A stretch of 19,255 bases of DNA from JANOMH01 sp031422295 (GTDB taxonomy: Bacteria; Pseudomonadota; Alphaproteobacteria; Rhodobacterales; Rhodobacteraceae), in assembly GCA_031422295.1 (NCBI GenBank), contig JANOQM010000048.1, positions 1 to 19,255 of the forward strand, read 5' to 3'. The position numbers were made by a program, and so were the translations under genes. Shown in pieces: positions 7,332 through 15,003 of the stretch (within the stretch, counting starts at the first letter, position 1; each line of letters starts with the position of its first letter). Below the pieces are notes generated by a model. That model saw nothing but the letters and a program-made list of their open reading frames with translations, was not told the DNA's origin and made no database searches.

Positions 7332-8168
7332 TCACACCCCGAGCTTGGCAACCAGTTCAGGCATCCATTCCCATTCAGATGTGGCGTTGGGGTTCACGAT
7401 GAGGAAAACATTGCGCCGGAACATCGGAGCATCGGGCAGTTCGAACAACCGGCCAGCCCGCAGATGCGGCAACGCAAGCCGTTTCGGCAGATACGCCGCG
7501 CCTTGCCGTTCCAGCATGTAAGTCAGCGCCCAGATGGCCGAGCCGAAAGTGACCCGCGCGGTTCCGGCATCCGAAAACGCGAGGGCATGCTGGGTGCGGA
7601 ACTCTGCCCCCAGATCGACATAGATATAGCCGGGGTCAAACCGCACCGGCCGGTCTGGTTCAGTCGCGTAAAGCACCAACTCGTCCGCAGGCAAGCGGTA
7701 AACGGTCTGATCCCCGGGTGCTGCCAGCCGGTATGTCAATGCGACATCCAGCAGCCCGGCGGTCAGCATCCGGTAAAGCCCGGCCTGATCGCCCGGCCAG
7801 ACGGAAAGGGCCATGCGCGGGTTTCCGGTGTTCACGTCGTCAAAGATGCGCTTGCCAAGGTCGGGCCACAGATCGGGGTCGCAACCGAAATTGCACACCG
7901 ACTCGGTCCCCGCCGGTGGCGCGGTTTCCTGCCGGGCCTGTCGCCAAAGACCGATCATGATTTCTGCATAGCCGAGCAGCTTTGTGCCAGACGCGGTCAG
8001 GGTGACACCTGATTTGTGACGGTGCAACAGGGTGGCCCCCAGTTCCTGTTCCAGCGTGCGCAGCCGCGCGGTCACCGTGGACTGAGTGACATTCAACTGC
8101 TCGGACGCCCGCACGAGGCTGCCGGTTTCGACGATGGACACAAAGGTCTGTAGCCCGACGATGTTCAA
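7332..8168 (-). CDS. LysR-type transcriptional regulator
   Basis: The 278-residue protein has a LysR helix-turn-helix at residues 1-60 (FVSIVETGSLVRASEQLNVTQSTVTARLRTLEQELGATLLHR) and a periplasmic-binding-protein-like effector domain from about 85 on. The start is a TTG at 8168, because the only upstream in-frame codons run into a TGA at 8177-8179 region and no in-frame ATG gives the full HTH; a GAGG site lies 7 bases upstream. It is transcribed divergently from the flavin reductase operon with 104 bp between, the standard arrangement for a LysR protein controlling its target with the pathway substrate or intermediate as co-inducer. The protein is slightly shorter than the usual 290-310. The trigonelline locus of Acinetobacter also has a dedicated regulator beside its flavin reductase/oxygenase genes. 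Confidence 0.85.
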   Translation of the reverse strand: MNIVGLQTFVSIVETGSLVRASEQLNVTQSTVTARLRTLEQELGATLLHRHKSGVTLTASGTKLLGYAEIMIGLWRQARQETAPPAGTESVCNFGCDPDLWPDLGKRIFDDVNTGNPRMALSVWPGDQAGLYRMLTAGLLDVALTYRLAAPGDQTVYRLPADELVLYATEPDRPVRFDPGYIYVDLGAEFRTQHALAFSDAGTARVTFGSAIWALTYMLERQGAAYLPKRLALPHLRAGRLFELPDAPMFRRNVFLIVNPNATSEWEWMPELVAKLGV

Positions 8169-8200
8169 ATGGCAGCCTCAATTCGGATTTGTCGAACTAA

Positions 8201-8229
8201 ATATGCCAATAATTTCGTTATGACAATAT
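8201..8229. promoter_or_regulatory. Symmetric AT-rich dyad, candidate LysR operator
   Basis: The bases form ATAT-N4-ATAA-TTTCG-TTAT-N4-ATAT, a dyad centred on position 8215 with both inner and outer arms matching. It lies between the LysR start and the flavin reductase start, where LysR-type proteins bind interrupted dyads of AT-rich half sites. It is the only strong symmetry in this 104-bp spacer. Confidence 0.5.
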
Positions 8230-8272
8230 GTCGCAGTCTGACAGGATCACTTTGCCACGATAGGAGAAAGCA

Positions 8273-8815
8273 GTGACGAGCATGACGCATACCGGGTTTC
8301 CACCTGCCGACCGCACTGCATTCGTGCTGGCGATGCGCCGGGTTGCAAACTCGGTGGCCGTCGTCACCACTGACGGTGCCGCGGGATGCTTTGGTGCGAC
8401 AGTCAGCGCCTTTTCCTCCGTTTCGGCGGATCCGCCGATGGTCCTTGTCTGTCTTCGCTCAGACAGCCGGATTGCCGAAGCCGTCGCTGCCAATGGCGCG
8501 TTGTGCGTCAACGTGCTGCCGCAGGACCGGCCCGATCTGGCGAACCGTTTCGCGGGGTGTGATGATCATCTGATCGGCGACCGGTTTCAAGGCGTCGACG
8601 TGATGGGTGCCCGGGGCGCCGCCCCCGAGATCGACGGCGCGACGGTCTTTGCGGGCGTGGTCGATCAAGCGGTGACTGCGGGAAGCCACAGCATTTTCAT
8701 CTGTCGGGTGCAAAGCGTCCGCCAAGGTCTGGCAGCGCCGCTGGCCTATTTTGATGGTGCCTATCACGACGTTGTGCCGCAAGTCACTACGCCCCAGAAT
8801 GCCGCGACAGCGTGA
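8273..8815 (+). CDS. Flavin reductase (NAD(P)H:FMN) partner of a two-component monooxygenase
   Basis: The 180-residue protein is a flavin-reductase-like split barrel (HpaC/RutF type). Seen: VANSVAVVTTDG, the flavin contact GATVSAFSSVSADPPMVLVCL (about residues 41-61), ALCVNVLPQDRPDLANRFAG, and the C-terminal HSIFICRV with PLAYFDGAYH. It should reduce free FMN with NAD(P)H and pass FMNH2 to the luciferase-like oxygenase two genes downstream. A GTG start at 8273 is chosen because AGGAGA lies five bases upstream; an ATG at 8282 would be 14 bases away. First gene of the operon divergent from LysR; 13 bp before the ALDH gene. In the trigonelline pathway this role is filled by TgnA. Confidence 0.85.
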   Translation: MTSMTHTGFPPADRTAFVLAMRRVANSVAVVTTDGAAGCFGATVSAFSSVSADPPMVLVCLRSDSRIAEAVAANGALCVNVLPQDRPDLANRFAGCDDHLIGDRFQGVDVMGARGAAPEIDGATVFAGVVDQAVTAGSHSIFICRVQSVRQGLAAPLAYFDGAYHDVVPQVTTPQNAATA

Positions 8816-8828
8816 GGAATTCGCCGCA

Positions 8829-10310
8829 ATGACGAACATCAAACACTACAGAATGCTGATCGACGGCGCATGGGTTGGGGCCAGTGACGGCAAGACGTTC
8901 GAAAGCGTCAATCCGACCACGGGACGGGTCTGGGCCATGATCCCCGAGGCGACCGCCGACGACGTTGACCGCGCGGTTCGGGCAGCGGACCGGGCCTTTT
9001 CGGCAGGCCCGTGGCCTGAAATGACGCCAACCCAGCGCGGCCAATGCCTGCGGCGGCTTGGCGACCTGTTGGCTGACAAGTCCGAAGCCCTGGGCTCGGT
9101 CGAAACGATCGATACTGGCAAGATGCTGAAGGAAACCCGGTGGCAGGCCAGGTATATCGCTGAATTCTTTCATTTCTTCGCCGGCTGCGCCGACAAGATT
9201 CACGGCGAAACGCTGCCAATCGACAAGGCCGACATGATGGTTTTCACCCTGCGCGAACCGCTGGGTGTGATTGCTGCCATTGTGCCCTGGAATGCGCAGC
9301 TGTTCTTGTCCGCAGTCAAGATCGGGCCCGCGCTGGCGGCGGGCAACACTGTGGTTCTGAAGCTGTCTGAACATGCTTCTGCTGCCATGCTGGAATTTGG
9401 CGAGCTGATCTCGGCGGCAGGGATACCACCCGGCGTGGTCAACATCATCACCGGCCACGGCGACCCCTGCGGCAAGGTTCTGACGTCGCACGAGCTGGTG
9501 GCGCGTGTGTCTTTTACCGGAGGCTTGGGTGCCGCGCGGCAGATCATCCACAACACTGCCAACAACTTCGCGCAGGTCTCGCTGGAACTAGGCGGCAAAT
9601 CCCCTGTCGTGGTATTTGATGACGCCAACCTCGACTCGGCGGTCAACGGCGCGCTGTCGGGCATTTTCGGGGCTTCCGGGCAAAGCTGTGTCGCGGGCTC
9701 GCGGTTGCTTTTGCAAGACACCATTGCGGATGCTTTCCTGGTCCGGATGGTCGCCATGGCAGGCCTGATCAAGATCGGCGATCCTTTGGCGGAAGCCACC
9801 GAAATGGGGCCGATTTGCACCCAAGGCCAGCTTGATTGTATTGAGCGCGAAGTGGCGCGGGCCGTGACTGAGGGCGGGCGCGTGCTGTGCGGCGGTCGCC
9901 GGGTCGAGGGTTTGGAGGGTCGTTTTTATCACCCCACGATCATCGATTGCCCTAACCCAGACATGCATATTGTCGATACCGAGATGTTTGGCCCGGTCCT
10001 GACCGTTTTGCGCTTCAAGGACGAGGCTGATGCGGTGCGCCTCGCCAATCATACAAAGCACGGGCTGGCGGCTGGCGTCTTTACCCGCGACGGCGCACGG
10101 CAACTTCGCATGGTCAAGGCGATCAAGGCGGGCATCGTCTGGGTCAACACCTACCGCGTTATTTCGCCCATTGCAGAGTTTGGCGGCATGAAGAACTCCG
10201 GCTATGGCCGGGAAAGCGGGCTGCAGGCGATTTATGACTACACAAGGCCCAAGACGGCCTGGATCAACACATCAGATGAACCGCTGGGAAGCCAGTTCGT
10301 CTCGCGCTGA
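8829..10310 (+). CDS. NAD(P)-dependent aldehyde dehydrogenase
   Basis: The 493-residue protein is a full-length ALDH-superfamily enzyme. It shows the N-terminal INPTTG-like VNPTTGRVWA, the Rossmann anchor IVPWNAQLFL, FTGGLGAAR, the general-base Glu in LELGGKSPVVVF (E253), the nucleophile Cys in GASGQSCVAGSR (C287), and EMFGPVLTV near the C-terminus. The start at 8829 follows a GAGGAA site overlapping the flavin reductase stop; a longer in-frame start would overlap that gene by 64 bp. In the tgn model this enzyme would oxidise the cyclic hemiacetal/aldehyde from oxygenase ring opening (the TgnC step), or alternatively succinate semialdehyde. Sequence alone cannot separate these substrates. Confidence 0.88.
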   Translation: MTNIKHYRMLIDGAWVGASDGKTFESVNPTTGRVWAMIPEATADDVDRAVRAADRAFSAGPWPEMTPTQRGQCLRRLGDLLADKSEALGSVETIDTGKMLKETRWQARYIAEFFHFFAGCADKIHGETLPIDKADMMVFTLREPLGVIAAIVPWNAQLFLSAVKIGPALAAGNTVVLKLSEHASAAMLEFGELISAAGIPPGVVNIITGHGDPCGKVLTSHELVARVSFTGGLGAARQIIHNTANNFAQVSLELGGKSPVVVFDDANLDSAVNGALSGIFGASGQSCVAGSRLLLQDTIADAFLVRMVAMAGLIKIGDPLAEATEMGPICTQGQLDCIEREVARAVTEGGRVLCGGRRVEGLEGRFYHPTIIDCPNPDMHIVDTEMFGPVLTVLRFKDEADAVRLANHTKHGLAAGVFTRDGARQLRMVKAIKAGIVWVNTYRVISPIAEFGGMKNSGYGRESGLQAIYDYTRPKTAWINTSDEPLGSQFVSR

Positions 10311-10322
10311 AGGGAAGAAGCA

Positions 10323-11357
10323 ATGAAGTTCCAACTTGCGATCAATCTTGAACGGATCGACGACAGCCTTGATATGAAGGATGTCGCCCGGCACACGCTC
10401 GACATGGTTCAAATGGCCGATCAAGGCGGCTTCAACATCGTTTGGTCAGCGGAACATCACGCGCTGGAAATGACCATCGCTCCCAACCCTTTCTCACTTC
10501 TGGCCTGGTGGGCCACGCATACTGACCGGGTTCGTCTGGGGACGGCTTGTGTTGCGGCGGCTTATTGGCATCCGATCAAGGTGGCGGGTGAGGCCGCCTT
10601 TATTGACCTGATTTCCGGCGGTCGGCTGGAATTCGGCATCGGATCAGGTGCGTACCAGCGCGAGTTTGACCGCATGCACCCGGGCTTGAAACAGTCAGAC
10701 GCCTGGCGGTACATGCAGGAAATGCTGCCTGCGGTGCGGGCCCTTTGGGCCGGAGATTACGCGCATAATGGTGAGTTTTGGTCCTTCCCCACCTCCACCT
10801 CTTGCCCCAAGCCACAGCAAGCGGAAGTGCCGGTCTGGATCGCGGCGCGCGCCCCCATGACCTATGACTATGCAGTGAAAAACGGCTGCAACATCATGTC
10901 CTGGCCCCTGACCCGCGAGATGAGCGAGGCCGAATTGTATATGTCCCGCATGGCCGAGGCGATGGCGGCCAACCCAGGTAAAAAGCGACCTACCATGGCG
11001 ATGATGCGTCAGACCGCGCTTTATGATCGCAAAGAAGACTGGATGGTGCCGGTCCGTGCGGCCCAACGCGTGTTGTCGCAGTTTGAAAACCTTTTCAAGA
11101 ACATGGGCGATGTGGAGAACGGTTTTCCAAAGTCGATCCCGCTGGATCAGCTTGGCAACCGCGCCGAATATGATCCCGAAATGCTTAGCCGCAACCTGAT
11201 GTTCGGCACGCCGGATGAGGTTATCGCCAAGCTGAAGCTGTACGAGGCGTTGGGCGTCGATGAATTCATCTATTACGCCAGCCTTGGCCTTGGACATGCC
11301 GAACAGAAACGCTCGATGGACCTGTTCTGCAAAGAAGTCATCCCTGCTTTTGCCTGA
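10323..11357 (+). CDS. LLM-class (luciferase-like) flavin-dependent monooxygenase
   Basis: The 344-residue protein is a bacterial-luciferase-family TIM barrel. Typical features: the N-terminal strand MKFQLAINLE, GGFNIVWSAEHHALEM (EHH at residues 44-46), DRVRLGTACVAAAYWHPIKVAGEAAFIDLISGGRLEFGIGSG, and the C-terminal MFGTPDEVIAKLKLYEALGVDEFIYY. These enzymes use FMNH2 and O2, here presumably from the flavin reductase of the same operon. Luciferase-like oxygenases open N-heteroaromatic rings directly in several pathways (trigonelline TgnB, pyridine PyrA, uracil RutA), making ring cleavage the leading hypothesis. It sits 12 bp after the ALDH gene with an AAGGGAAG ribosome site, and 9 bp before the DUF1185 gene. 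Confidence 0.87.
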   Translation: MKFQLAINLERIDDSLDMKDVARHTLDMVQMADQGGFNIVWSAEHHALEMTIAPNPFSLLAWWATHTDRVRLGTACVAAAYWHPIKVAGEAAFIDLISGGRLEFGIGSGAYQREFDRMHPGLKQSDAWRYMQEMLPAVRALWAGDYAHNGEFWSFPTSTSCPKPQQAEVPVWIAARAPMTYDYAVKNGCNIMSWPLTREMSEAELYMSRMAEAMAANPGKKRPTMAMMRQTALYDRKEDWMVPVRAAQRVLSQFENLFKNMGDVENGFPKSIPLDQLGNRAEYDPEMLSRNLMFGTPDEVIAKLKLYEALGVDEFIYYASLGLGHAEQKRSMDLFCKEVIPAFA

Positions 11358-11366
11358 AAGAAATCA

Positions 11367-11963
11367 ATGCCAGCTGAAATCCGTCGTACATTTCTACAGG
11401 TCCAGACCACCTGTATCGAAGGGGGTAAATCCGTGCCAACCCCCACAAAGTTGGTGGCCGCCGTTGTGATCATCCGCAACCCATGGTTCGGGCGCGGCTG
11501 GGTCGAGGACCTGTCGCCCGAGGTGCGTGACATTTGCCCCGAGGTCGGCAAGCTGCTGACCGACATGATCCTTGCGGTGACGGGCGACAAGATTGAAGGC
11601 GTGGGCAAGGCCTCGGTCGTCGGCATGGGTGGCGAGATCGAGCATGCGCAGGCGCTGACCCACTCGCTGTGGTTCGGAAACCAGTTCCGTGACGCGGTGA
11701 AAGCCAAAAGCTATCTGGCCTTCACCAACACGCGCGGATCGGCCGGGTGTTCAATGATGATCCCCCTGATGGACAAGGACGACGGCGGGCGTCGATCACA
11801 TTACCAGACAATCCATCTGACCATACCCGATGCCCCGGGCCACGATGAGATTATCGTGGCGCTGGGCGCGTCGATTGGCGGCCATCCCCTGCACCGGATC
11901 GGCGACCGTTATCAGGACCTGCGCGACATGGGGCATGATGTTGACAATCCGGCAGGGGTTTAG
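11367..11963 (+). CDS. DUF1185 / amino acid synthesis family protein
   Basis: The 198-residue product matches the AA_synth (DUF1185, PF06684-type) family. Characteristic segments are IRRTFLQVQTTCIEGG at the N-terminus, VVIIRNPWFGRGWVEDLSP, VGMGGEIEHAQALTHSLWFGNQFRDAV and GGHPLHRIGDRYQDL near the end. The biochemical role of the family is, to my knowledge, not settled despite its name; members recur beside luciferase-like oxygenases and alpha/beta hydrolases. No signal peptide or membrane helix. It is packed between the oxygenase (9 bp) and the hydrolase (3 bp), so it very likely acts in the same pathway, for example as a lyase, isomerase or binding protein for the opened ring. The ribosome site is weak (GAAAGAAATCA), suggesting coupling to the gene before. 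Confidence 0.8.
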   Translation: MPAEIRRTFLQVQTTCIEGGKSVPTPTKLVAAVVIIRNPWFGRGWVEDLSPEVRDICPEVGKLLTDMILAVTGDKIEGVGKASVVGMGGEIEHAQALTHSLWFGNQFRDAVKAKSYLAFTNTRGSAGCSMMIPLMDKDDGGRRSHYQTIHLTIPDAPGHDEIIVALGASIGGHPLHRIGDRYQDLRDMGHDVDNPAGV

Positions 11964-11966
11964 GGG

Positions 11967-12788
11967 ATGACCCGCAGCAGGACCGGCACCGCCTATGACT
12001 TGACCGGTTCACCGGACGCGCCGGTGGTGGTCCTGATCCATGGGCTGGGCCTGACGCGCAGCACCTGGGACGATTTCGTGCCGGCGCTGGCGCGGGATTA
12101 CCGGGTGCTGAGCTATGACCTGATCGGCCACGGTGAAAGCGCCTTGCCGCAGGTCAAGCCCAGCCTGACGGTTCTGTCTGAACAACTCGTGCGCCTGCTG
12201 GATGAATTGGCGATTCCACACGCCACCCTCATCGGGTTTTCACTGGGCGGCATGATCAACCGCCGCTTCACCCTGGATCATCCTGCCCGCGTCACGGCGC
12301 TGGTGATCCTGAACTCGCCGCATGAACGTACCCCACCGGCGCAACGGCTGGTCGAGGAACGCGCGGCCCAGACCAGCGCGGGCGGTCCGGCAGCCACCAT
12401 CGACAGCACGCTGGAGCGGTGGTTCACGCCGCAGTTCCTGAAAGGGTCGCCCGATGTGGTGGCGCGGGTCCGCGCGACCGTCCTGGCCAATAACCCCGAA
12501 AGCTATACCGGCCACCGTCAGGTTCTGGCCAGCGGTGTGACTGAACTGATCCGGCCGCTGCCACCAATCACGGCCCCGACGCTGGTGATGACATCCGAGC
12601 ATGACAGCGGCAGTACGCCTGCGATGTCCCACGCCATTGCCTCTGAAATCGCGCGGGCGCAAACCGTGATTGTGCCGGGCTTGCAGCACCTTGGGTTGAT
12701 CGAACGTCCCGACCTTTTCACCGCAGAAATCCTTGGCTTTCTGGCGCGCAACGCAGAGCAGACCGAAACGAATGGAATCAACGCATGA
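11967..12788 (+). CDS. Alpha/beta-fold hydrolase
   Basis: The 273-residue protein is a canonical alpha/beta hydrolase: oxyanion HGLG at 25-28, YDLIGHGES at about 50-58, nucleophile elbow GFSLGG with Ser92, acidic residue in the TSEHDSG segment (about 215) and His in GLQHLGLIE near the C-terminus. The closest functional analogies are enol-lactonases (PcaD-like) and hydrolases of N-acyl-aminomethylene succinates, such as (acetamidomethylene)succinate hydrolase and TgnD, which break the opened ring into succinate semialdehyde, CO2, an acid and an amine. In the latter the amine is methylamine, which would feed the GmaS/Mgs system in this window. Its stop overlaps the next ATG (ATGA), so it is translationally coupled to the ThDP enzyme. 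Confidence 0.83.
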   Translation: MTRSRTGTAYDLTGSPDAPVVVLIHGLGLTRSTWDDFVPALARDYRVLSYDLIGHGESALPQVKPSLTVLSEQLVRLLDELAIPHATLIGFSLGGMINRRFTLDHPARVTALVILNSPHERTPPAQRLVEERAAQTSAGGPAATIDSTLERWFTPQFLKGSPDVVARVRATVLANNPESYTGHRQVLASGVTELIRPLPPITAPTLVMTSEHDSGSTPAMSHAIASEIARAQTVIVPGLQHLGLIERPDLFTAEILGFLARNAEQTETNGINA

Positions 12789-14473
12789 AGACCATGACCG
12801 GCGGACAAGCGGCCGTTGCGGCCTTGCAGGCAGAAGAGGTCAGCCATGTGTTTGGCCTGATCGGATCGGCCACGATGGAGATGTTCGACGCGCTTTATGA
12901 TGCATCGGACATTCAGTTCATCGGGGTACATGACGAACGCACCGGCACCCATATGGCTGACGGCTATGCCCGCGCCTCTGGTCGCGCCGGGGTGATCCTT
13001 GCCGGGCAAAACGGGCCGGGGGCGACCAATCTGGTGACGGGCCTCGCGCAGGCGGCGGCGGCGTTTTCGCCGGTCGTTTCCATCGCCGGGGCGATTTCAT
13101 CGGCGCATCTTTACCGCGATGCGTTTCAAGAGGTTGACCAGCAAGCGCTGTTCAGACCCGTTACCAAAAAGACCTGGACCGCGACCGGTGCCGACCGCGT
13201 GCCCGAGATGTTCCGCGAGGCGTTCCGCGTCGCCCTGACCCCACGCCGGGGTCCGGTGCAATTGAACCTCCCGCGCGATGTGCTGTCCGCCTCGGCTGAT
13301 TACCCGGCGTTTCAATCCCCCCACGCCTACCGGTCGCAAACGGTCCCGGCCGGCGCGCAGTCTGCCATTGATCAGGCCGCAACCCTGCTGGCAGCGGCCA
13401 CCCGCCCGGTCATCATCGCCGGTGGTGGTATCAAGAACGCGCAAGGCCACGCGCAGGCCCTTGCCTTGGCCGAGGCGCTGAACTGCCCCATCGTCACCTC
13501 GCCCGGTCATGGCGACGCCATCCCCTTTGGCCATCCGCTTAACGCCGGGCAGATGGGTCCGCGCGGCAATGCGGTGGCCTCGCGTCTGGTGCGCGAGGCG
13601 GACGTGATCCTTGCCCTTGGCACAAGGATCGGGTTCAACGCAACTTTCTATACCTATGATAACATCAACCGGGATGCGAAAATCATCCATGTCGAGTTGG
13701 AGCCGACGGCCATTGGCCGTCATTTCCCGGTCGAGATTGGCATATGGGCAGATGCACCAACGGCGGCCCTGCAACTGGTGACGGCGCTGAGCCTGCTGAA
13801 AAACCGCCAGTTGGCTGATGCATGGACGACCGCCTTCAAGGCTGAACGCAGCGCCTTTCTTGCCCAACGCGATGTCGATGCCGTGACCGACACCGCCCTG
13901 ATCCAACCTTCAGGCCTGTTCAAGACCCTGCGCGATGTGCTGCCACATGACGGCGCGATCACCATGGATGCGGGCACGCTGTGTCTGCAGGCAACCGATG
14001 CGATGAACTACTGGCAGGGCAAAAGCCTGTTCACGCCGCTGGATTTCGGGCTGGTCGGCTTTTCTTTTGCCTGCGGGTTGGGGGTGAAACTGGCACAGCC
14101 CGAACGGCCGGTGATCAGCCTGATGGGCGATGGCGGCTTCGGGATGACGGTTTCAGAGCTTAGCACCGCCGTGGACCACGGCATCAACACCGTGACCATC
14201 GTGATGAACAACACATGCTGGGGGGCGGAAAAGGCCTATCAACGCGATTTCTTCGACGGCCGCTATATCGGTGCGGATATCAGCAGCCCGCCGTTTGACA
14301 AATTGGCCGAACTTTAGGGTGCTGCGGGCTTTCGGGCCGATACCTTGGCCGGGGTGGCCGAGGCGGTCGAGGCGGCGCTGGTTTGCGGCAAGCCTGCGGT
14401 CATCGACGTGGCGGTTGATCCGGCGGCGCTGTATTCCTTCCGCCGTGACAGTTTCAAACACCGTGGAGGGTGA
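12785..14473 (+). pseudogene. Thiamine-diphosphate-dependent enzyme (acetolactate synthase-like), interrupted by in-frame TAG
   Basis: The frame encodes an ALS/benzoylformate-decarboxylase-type ThDP enzyme: N-terminal pyrimidine domain with catalytic Glu51 (VHDERTGTHMADGYAR), a central domain with RPVIIAGGGIKNA, and the cofactor domain with MGDGGFG (448-450) and NN (475-476). At codon 511 a TAG (14315-14317) interrupts the C-terminal segment FDKLAEL|GAAGFRADTLAGVAEAVEAAL. The same frame continues 51 more codons with good family sequence (GKPAVIDVAVDPAALY) to TGA at 14471-14473. The expected length is therefore 562 rather than 510 residues. The stop replaces a residue commonly Tyr, Phe or Cys, so one base change suffices. 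All catalytic motifs precede the stop, so a truncated protein might fold partly, but the lost helix and strand belong to the ThDP domain core. The next gene's ribosome site lies at the original end. Confidence 0.8.
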
Positions 14474-14477
14474 TCGC

Positions 14478-14852
14478 ATGACCGACGCAAAGACCTATCC
14501 TAACATGGAAGCCCAACGCGCCACCGGCGACTGGAACCCGATGTGGGATCTGATGATGGAAATGGACCCGGATTATCTGGAGGCCTTTCTGGGCTTTCGC
14601 GCCGTGCCGCAGCGCAAGGGTCCGCTGGAACAGAAATACAAAGAGATGATCTTTATCGCCATCAACGCGGCGACAACCCATCTGCATGGGCCGGGCGTGC
14701 GCCGGCATATCCAGAATGCCTTGCGGGCCGGGGCGACAAAGGAGGAGATTCTGGAGGTGATCCAGCTGACGACAATCATGGGCATCCACTCGATGACGCT
14801 CGCCGCCCCGATCCTGCAAGAAGAGGTCGAGAGGTTCAAGAATGGCGCTTGA
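14478..14852 (+). CDS. Carboxymuconolactone decarboxylase-like (AhpD-fold) protein without cysteines
   Basis: The 124-residue all-helical protein matches the CMD/AhpD fold: YLEAFLGFRAVPQRKGPLEQKYKEMIFIAINAATTHLHGPGVRRHIQNALRAGATKEEILEVIQL. It contains no cysteine, so the CxxC redox pair of AhpD-type peroxidase partners is absent; the catalytic Glu/His style of gamma-carboxymuconolactone decarboxylase (EQKYKE, HLHGPGVRRH) is retained. It may therefore act as a decarboxylase, lactone isomerase or similar on a pathway intermediate. The start at 14478 follows GGAGGG inside the last codons of the ThDP gene, showing the original coupling. It ends the catabolic operon; about 150 bp then precede the transporter genes. 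Confidence 0.82.
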   Translation: MTDAKTYPNMEAQRATGDWNPMWDLMMEMDPDYLEAFLGFRAVPQRKGPLEQKYKEMIFIAINAATTHLHGPGVRRHIQNALRAGATKEEILEVIQLTTIMGIHSMTLAAPILQEEVERFKNGA

Positions 14853-15003
14853 TCGGACCAATCAGATCAGCCGCGCACGGCAACCGAATCTCGACGACCC
14901 GACGACCCCTTGCCCGCTCAAGAAATGCTCAATCCTCGGAAGGCCGTGAACAGAACTGCACGTAAAACCAAACAAAAAACCAACTCAACCGGAGGTCTAG
15001 AAA

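Noticed and set aside
8273..12788. A RutABCDEF pyrimidine-degradation operon (LLM oxygenase, flavin reductase, alpha/beta hydrolase)
   Set aside because: No RutB isochorismatase-like, RutC or RutE proteins; ALDH, DUF1185 and ThDP genes do not belong to it.
14315..14317. TAG read as pyrrolysine, prompted by the methylamine context
   Set aside because: Pyrrolysine occurs in archaeal and a few bacterial methylamine methyltransferases, not in ThDP enzymes of this kind; no PylS/PylT or MtmB-like gene is seen. A plain nonsense change is simpler.
12785..14473. A biosynthetic acetolactate synthase (IlvB) or sulfoacetaldehyde acetyltransferase (Xsc)
   Set aside because: No small regulatory subunit follows, no pta or sulfonate genes are near, and the operon context is catabolic; only the superfamily can be assigned.
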